A DNA stretch of 64,000 bases, taken from assembly GCF_900109705.1 (NCBI RefSeq), contig NZ_FOAI01000003.1:124001-188000 (forward strand), read 5' to 3'. Both the position numbers and the translations under genes were made by a program. The notes under the pieces were generated by a model, which worked only from the letters and a program-made list of their open reading frames with translations, searched no databases and was not told the origin of the DNA. Source of the stretch: Roseivivax marinus (GTDB taxonomy: Bacteria > Pseudomonadota > Alphaproteobacteria > Rhodobacterales > Rhodobacteraceae). Positions 60,387 through 64,000 of the stretch are shown here, piece after piece (positions within the stretch are counted from its first letter, which is position 1; every line of letters begins with the position of its first letter).

Positions 60387-62120
60387 ATGAAACGAAAGCT
60401 TTGGACCCTTGGCGCGACGCTCTGGCTCGCCGCCGGACCCGTGGCGGCACAGAATGTGTATATCCAGATCGAGGCGCAGCCGTCGCTCTCGCGCGCCGAG
60501 GACCGGGTCCGGGATTATGCGAGCTACCTGTCGGACGTGAACGGCTTCGCCCTCGGTGGCGGCTGGTACGGCGTGGCGTTGGGACCGTTCGAGCCCGCCG
60601 AGGCCCGCCAGATCCTGTCGCGCCTGCGTTCGAACGGCCAGGTGCCGGGCGACTCCTATGTCGAGGAGGCCAACCGCTACCGCCAGCGCTTCTTCCCCGT
60701 TGGCTCGACCGTCGATGCCGGCGCGCAGGCCGCGCAGCCGTCGACCGATCAGGCACAGGAAGCCGCGGCCGAGCCGCAGGAGCCTGCCGAGCCCGTCGAC
60801 GAGACACCGCGTCAGGCCCGTGCCAGCGAGGCCGAGCTGACCCGCGCCGAGCGCGAGCAGCTTCAGGTCGCACTGCGGTGGGCCGGCACCTATGAAGGAC
60901 CCATCGACGCGGCCTTCGGACAGGGCACGCGCAACGCCATGGCGGGCTGGCAGCGAGAGGCCGGGTTCGAGGCGACGGGCGTCCTGACCACGCGCCAGCG
61001 CGCCGAGCTTCTGCGCCAGTACAACGCCGTGCTCGAAGGTCTTGGCATGGAGGTCGTGACGGACAACCGCGCCGGTGTGCGGATCGCCATGCCCACAGAT
61101 GTCGTGGCCTTCGACACCGCCGCAAGTCCCTTCGTGCGCTACGCGCCTACCGGCGATCTGCCGGTGCGCGTCCTGCTGATCTCCGAGCCCGGCGACAGCC
61201 GCACGCTCGCAGGGCTCTACGAGATCATGCAGACCCTCGAGATCGTCCCGACCGAGGGCGAGCGGTCGCGCGACAGCAACAGTTTCACCCTGACCGGACA
61301 GAACGACGAGATCGTCAGCCACACCGAGGCGCGCGTCGCGGACGGGGCGATCAAGGGCTTTACGCTGATCTGGCCCGCCGGCGACGAGGAGCGCCGCACG
61401 CGGGTGCTGGCCGAGATGCGCTCGACCTTCGAGCCGGTGCCGGGCACGGTTCTCGATCCCGCGACGGTCGAGGAGGAAGAGCAGGCCGTGGACCTCGTCT
61501 CGGGCCTCGCCATCCGCAAGCCGCGGGTGTCGGCCTCGGGCTTCTACGTCGACGACGCGGGCACCGTGATGACCGCCTCCGACACGGTCGCGTCCTGCGG
61601 TCGCATCACGCTCGAGGGTGCCTACGACGCCGAGGTCTTGGCCGAGGATGACGGCCTCGGTGCCGCGCTGCTGCGGTCGGGCACGAGGCTCGCCCCGCGC
61701 GAGGTCGCGGCGTTCCGCACCGATGCGCCGCGCCTGAAATCCGAGATCGCGGTCGCCGGCTATTCGTTCGGCGGCGTCCTGCCGGGGCCCACTGTGACCT
61801 ATGGCCAGCTCGAGGACGTGCGCGGCCTCGACGGTGACGACACCCTCAAGCGGCTTGCGCTGGCGGCCGAGTCCGGCGACGCGGGCGGCCCGGTGCTCGA
61901 CACCGGCGGCGCGGTGCTGGGGATGCTGTTGCCCGAGGATCGCAGCGGCCGTGAGCTCCCCGACAGCGTGAGCTTCGCCGCCAAGGCCGAGGCGCTGGCC
62001 GCGTTCGCGGACGGCGCGGGCATCGAGATCGGCCAGACCCGCGGCGAGGCTGCCATGGCACCCGAGGACCTGGGCGCGGTGGCGAGCGGCATGACCGTGC
62101 TGGTGAGCTGCTGGGACTGA
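60387..62120 (+). CDS. Exported SPOR-like/peptidoglycan-binding protein with degenerate trypsin-like domain
   Basis: Protein of 577 residues. A signal peptide (about 1-21, ending VAAQ) is followed by a SPOR-like domain (about 22-105, VYIQIEAQPSLSRAEDRVRD), an acidic Ala/Glu/Pro linker, and a peptidoglycan-binding type 1 domain at about 153-215 (GPIDAAFGQGTRNAMAGWQ). After a further domain (about 220-350) comes a trypsin-like beta-barrel (about 380-540). Its catalytic residues are gone: Asp399 replaces His in the TASDTV strand (consensus TAAHVV) and Ala499 replaces the nucleophile Ser in GDAGGP (consensus GDSGGP). It is therefore likely a cell-wall-bound scaffold or sensor rather than an enzyme. 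Confidence 0.85.
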   Translation: MKRKLWTLGATLWLAAGPVAAQNVYIQIEAQPSLSRAEDRVRDYASYLSDVNGFALGGGWYGVALGPFEPAEARQILSRLRSNGQVPGDSYVEEANRYRQRFFPVGSTVDAGAQAAQPSTDQAQEAAAEPQEPAEPVDETPRQARASEAELTRAEREQLQVALRWAGTYEGPIDAAFGQGTRNAMAGWQREAGFEATGVLTTRQRAELLRQYNAVLEGLGMEVVTDNRAGVRIAMPTDVVAFDTAASPFVRYAPTGDLPVRVLLISEPGDSRTLAGLYEIMQTLEIVPTEGERSRDSNSFTLTGQNDEIVSHTEARVADGAIKGFTLIWPAGDEERRTRVLAEMRSTFEPVPGTVLDPATVEEEEQAVDLVSGLAIRKPRVSASGFYVDDAGTVMTASDTVASCGRITLEGAYDAEVLAEDDGLGAALLRSGTRLAPREVAAFRTDAPRLKSEIAVAGYSFGGVLPGPTVTYGQLEDVRGLDGDDTLKRLALAAESGDAGGPVLDTGGAVLGMLLPEDRSGRELPDSVSFAAKAEALAAFADGAGIEIGQTRGEAAMAPEDLGAVASGMTVLVSCWD

Positions 62121-62163
62121 TCGCGGCGCGCGGGCAGGCCCCGCGCGTGCTGCCCCGCGGGAC

Positions 62164-63096
62164 CTATCCCGCGCGGCGGCGCGCGAAGATCGCGGCCAGC
62201 GCTCGCCGCTGGCTCAGTGCGATGCCGCCGAGGATCAGTGCCGTTGCGGCAAATAGGCCGGGTCGCACCGGTTCGCCAAGGATGACGGCACCGAAGATCA
62301 CCGACCAGACCGGCACCTGGTAGTTCGTGAGGCTCATGAACACAGGGCCGGCGCGACGCACCACCAGAACCCGCAGCATGTTCGCCCCCGCGGTCGGCAC
62401 GACGCCCAGAAGCACGATCCAGCCCAGCGTGACCGCGTCGGGCAGGGCGGGCGGACCTTCCAGCAGAAGCGCCAGCGGCACCACCACGGCGCTCCCGATC
62501 AGCAGGCTCGTCGCGGCGAGGCCCAGAGGATCGACCGGGGGCAGCCGCCGGATCGTCACCGAGGCCACCCCGTAGGAGCATGCCGCGCCGATGCAGGCGA
62601 GCCGCCCCACTGGTTCCAGCGGGTCTCCGGTCGCCCGAAGTGCGTCTCCGCCCAGCAGCAGCGCCACGCCGGCGAAACCCACCAGCAGCCCCGCCACCCG
62701 GTCGAGACGCAGCGCCTCGTCGCGCAGCAGCAGGTGTGACAGCGGCAGAACGATCAGCGCGATTGCGGCCATCGACACGCCCGCGAAGGCCGAAGTCACG
62801 TGGGTCTGGGCCCAGGCCAACAGCAGGAACGGAACCGCCGTCGAGAAGGCGCCGACGATGGCCAGCCCGCCCGGACTGCGCGCCGCGGTGGTGAAAAGCC
62901 GTCCGCTGCCGGCGAGGCGCCAGATCGCGGCCGTGACGGTCGCGGCCGTCACGACACGCCCGGCGGCGAGCCAGGCTGGCGTGACACCCGCGAGTGCGAG
63001 TTCCGTCACGAGGAACGTGGCGCCCCAGACGATGCCGAGGGCCACGACCGACAGCCAGTCGGTGGCGGCGGGACGCGGGGGTGCGGGATGGTGCAA
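62164..63096 (-). CDS. DMT-superfamily (EamA) permease
   Basis: Membrane transporter of 310 residues with ten predicted helices in two EamA repeats (about 20-145 and 165-300): VVALGIVWGATFLVTELAL, VSMAAIALIVLPLSHLLLRDEAL in the first, and MSLTNYQVPVWSVIFGAVILGE in the second. The start is a TTG at 63096 with GGAGG 7 nt before it. A TTG at 63138 gives 14 extra residues but lacks a ribosome site. Such permeases export amino acids or other metabolites. The substrate is not predictable. Confidence 0.87.
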   Translation of the reverse strand: MHHPAPPRPAATDWLSVVALGIVWGATFLVTELALAGVTPAWLAAGRVVTAATVTAAIWRLAGSGRLFTTAARSPGGLAIVGAFSTAVPFLLLAWAQTHVTSAFAGVSMAAIALIVLPLSHLLLRDEALRLDRVAGLLVGFAGVALLLGGDALRATGDPLEPVGRLACIGAACSYGVASVTIRRLPPVDPLGLAATSLLIGSAVVVPLALLLEGPPALPDAVTLGWIVLLGVVPTAGANMLRVLVVRRAGPVFMSLTNYQVPVWSVIFGAVILGEPVRPGLFAATALILGGIALSQRRALAAIFARRRAG

Positions 63097-63103
63097 GGAT
63101 GGG

Positions 63104-63108
63104 CCTCC
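63104..63108 (-). promoter_or_regulatory. Shine-Dalgarno site fixing the permease TTG start
   Basis: GGAGG on the minus strand 7 nt before the TTG at 63096. It decides the start among several in-frame non-ATG codons. Confidence 0.65.
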
Positions 63109-63202
63109 GAGGGGGATCGCCCCGGCACGGGGCGGCAAAAGTCTTTGCGGATGGGCAATGCGCGGTTAGGCTCGGGACGCTACCGCGTGACAGGAGGACA
63201 TC

Positions 63203-63286
63203 ATGGACGCATTCTTCATTCTTCCGCTTCTCATCCTGCTTGGCCTCCTCGCATTCTGCGTTCTGCAGCTACGCAAGGATATGTGA
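63203..63286 (+). CDS. Single-helix microprotein 1 (27 residues)
   Basis: Frame of 27 residues beginning MDAFFILPLLILLGLLAF and ending in a short basic tail (QLRKDM). Almost the whole chain is one membrane helix with positive C-terminus. AGGAGG lies 6 nt before the ATG, an exceptionally good ribosome site. It resembles the next small gene. The function is unknown. Confidence 0.65.
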   Translation: MDAFFILPLLILLGLLAFCVLQLRKDM

Positions 63287-63356
63287 GGACAGGGCAAGGA
63301 ACGGGCGCGCGCCGGTGAGGTTTCCCTAGGGTCACCACAACCGGAGGAGTATCCCC

Positions 63357-63515
63357 GTGGACGCCGCATTCATCGTTCCCATCCTGGCCCTGATCACGAT
63401 CCTGGCTGGTATCCTGTTCGCCATGAAGTCGCAACGCGACGTGGAGAAGGCGCGGCAGGATCCCAACGATCCCAACAGCGCGCCGGCCGCCGATGGCCCG
63501 AAACCGCGCAGCTGA
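63357..63515 (+). CDS. Single-helix microprotein 2 (52 residues)
   Basis: Frame of 52 residues from a GTG start, opening MDAAFIVPILALITILAGIL, then a cytosolic polar tail (KSQRDVEKARQDPNDPNS, ending KPRS). GGAGG lies 9 nt before the GTG. The first eight residues closely match microprotein 1 (MDAFFILP versus MDAAFIVP), so the two look like a tandem duplication with different tails. A clear terminator follows 27 nt after the stop. Confidence 0.7.
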   Translation: MDAAFIVPILALITILAGILFAMKSQRDVEKARQDPNDPNSAPAADGPKPRS

Positions 63516-63542
63516 ACCAGTGCAGCCGCGTGAAGGACGAAG

Positions 63543-63566
63543 AGCCCGCAGCGATGCGGGCTTTTT
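63543..63566 (+). terminator. Terminator after the microprotein pair
   Basis: AGCCCGCA (63543-63550) and TGCGGGCT (63555-63562) pair around a GCGA tetraloop and are followed by T residues. It closes the two-gene microprotein unit. Confidence 0.85.
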
Positions 63567-63881
63567 GCCGTGTGGGTGGAATTTTCTGGCAGGTGTCCAA
63601 AGCGCGGACCGACATTGAACGTCCGTCAGCGCCTCCGCGTCGCCCATGAACCGGTCCAGCGTCGCGGCGGGTGGCCAGGCTCCGCAACTGCTCGAGAGAA
63701 AACGAGGCCACGCTTTCTGTCCGGCTTTTTCGGCCGCTCGGCGTGGGGCGCAGCCTATGAGGATTGCTCCCCGCTGCGTACAGGTCCGCGGCGATCAGGC
63801 CGCGAATAAACGTCAAACGGGGCGCGAGCCCGAAAGCCCGCACCCCGCCGATGTCACTTCAAGCTCTTTCCGGTCAACCGG
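63567..63881. other. Gene-free stretch near the right end
   Basis: About 315 bases. Overlapping open frames on both strands look non-coding. Parts of two minus-strand frames (SLEQLRSLATRRD and RFMGDAEALTDVQ) read somewhat protein-like in different frames, which might mark an old decayed gene, but the signal is weak. Confidence 0.35.
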
Positions 63882-64000
63882 TCACCGCGCTGCCACCGGG
63901 GCCGCTCCGTGGCGGACGGACATGTCTGCGCGCGCCTTGCGGGCGCTGGTGACCCGGGCGTGCCACCATGCCACCGCGAAGAGCGGCAGGACCGACGCCA
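63882..64000 (-). CDS. C-terminal tail of a possible membrane protein (partial)
   Basis: The minus strand from the window edge reads SVLPLFAVAWWHARVTSARK, then a polar basic tail ending in VAAR and a TGA at 63884-63882. A hydrophobic segment followed by a positively charged C-terminus looks like the last helix of a membrane protein. The frame is fixed by nothing else in the window, so the call is tentative. Confidence 0.35.
   Translation of the reverse strand, partial: ASVLPLFAVAWWHARVTSARKARADMSVRHGAAPVAAR

Noticed and set aside
63394-63843. A 149-codon minus-strand frame near the right end
   Set aside because: It runs antisense through microprotein 2 and the terminator, and has no ribosome site or domain pattern.

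Overview
The window is GC-rich chromosomal DNA from an alphaproteobacterium, most likely a Rhodobacterales (Roseobacter-type) species. This rests on the frr-uppS-cdsA-dxr-rseP-bamA-ompH-fabZ-lpxA-lpxI-lpxB run (lpxI rather than lpxH), the short bacterial ProRS, the two-subunit GlyRS, a type I-secreted RTX/Hint protein, IalB, and pervasive 1-14 nt gene overlaps. I see no rRNA, tRNA, insertion sequence, prophage or CRISPR array. The content is mostly housekeeping, with a thin accessory layer.

Layout. 1-4500: chemotaxis operon on + (partial cheY, cheA, cheW, cheR, cheY, and a small unknown protein). 4501-7901: a 750-base non-coding stretch ending in a chain of hairpins, then an 858-residue RTX/cadherin-like/Hint exoprotein and its terminator. 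7914-16348: MobA-like nucleotidyltransferase, GAF/HWE-type histidine kinase, CorC-like CBS membrane protein, xerD with two unknown genes in an overlapping operon, aroK-aroB, and an M50 protease. 16767-21803: ssb, a lytic transglycosylase, and a minus-strand run miaA-AraC regulator-Tat-exported solute-binding protein. 22103-33543: the + strand run for translation recycling, isoprenoid, phospholipid, outer-membrane and lipid A genes. 33752-34960: ialB preceded by two candidate small RNAs on the minus strand. 35011-38924: HerA-like ATPase, VOC protein, acetyltransferase, DjlA-like protein, small exported protein. 38934-44617 (minus): ppx, ppk, Hda-like protein and an AI-2E-family permease, the last three overlapping. 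44772-52073: FAD oxidoreductase, proS, glmM-folP-folB and a SleB-like hydrolase. 52245-60224 (minus): PPDK-like enzyme, glyS and glyQ separated by three unrelated genes, one apparently frameshifted. 60302-64000: an exported SPOR/peptidoglycan-binding protein with a degenerate protease domain, a DMT permease, two look-alike one-helix microproteins, and the tail of a minus-strand gene.

Functional links. The large + run couples isoprenoid supply (Dxr, UppS) and CDP-diacylglycerol synthesis with outer-membrane assembly (RseP, BamA, OmpH) and lipid A synthesis (FabZ, LpxA, LpxI, LpxB). Cell-wall functions recur: lytic transglycosylase, SleB-like hydrolase, GlmM, and the SPOR protein. Polyphosphate turnover (Ppk, Ppx) is linked by gene overlap to a DnaA-regulator homologue. 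The observations most worth following are the tandem small-RNA candidates (34687-34955), the pseudo-protease (60387-62120), the hairpin-rich leader of the RTX gene, the DUF1206 frameshift near 57138, and the twin microproteins (63203-63515).
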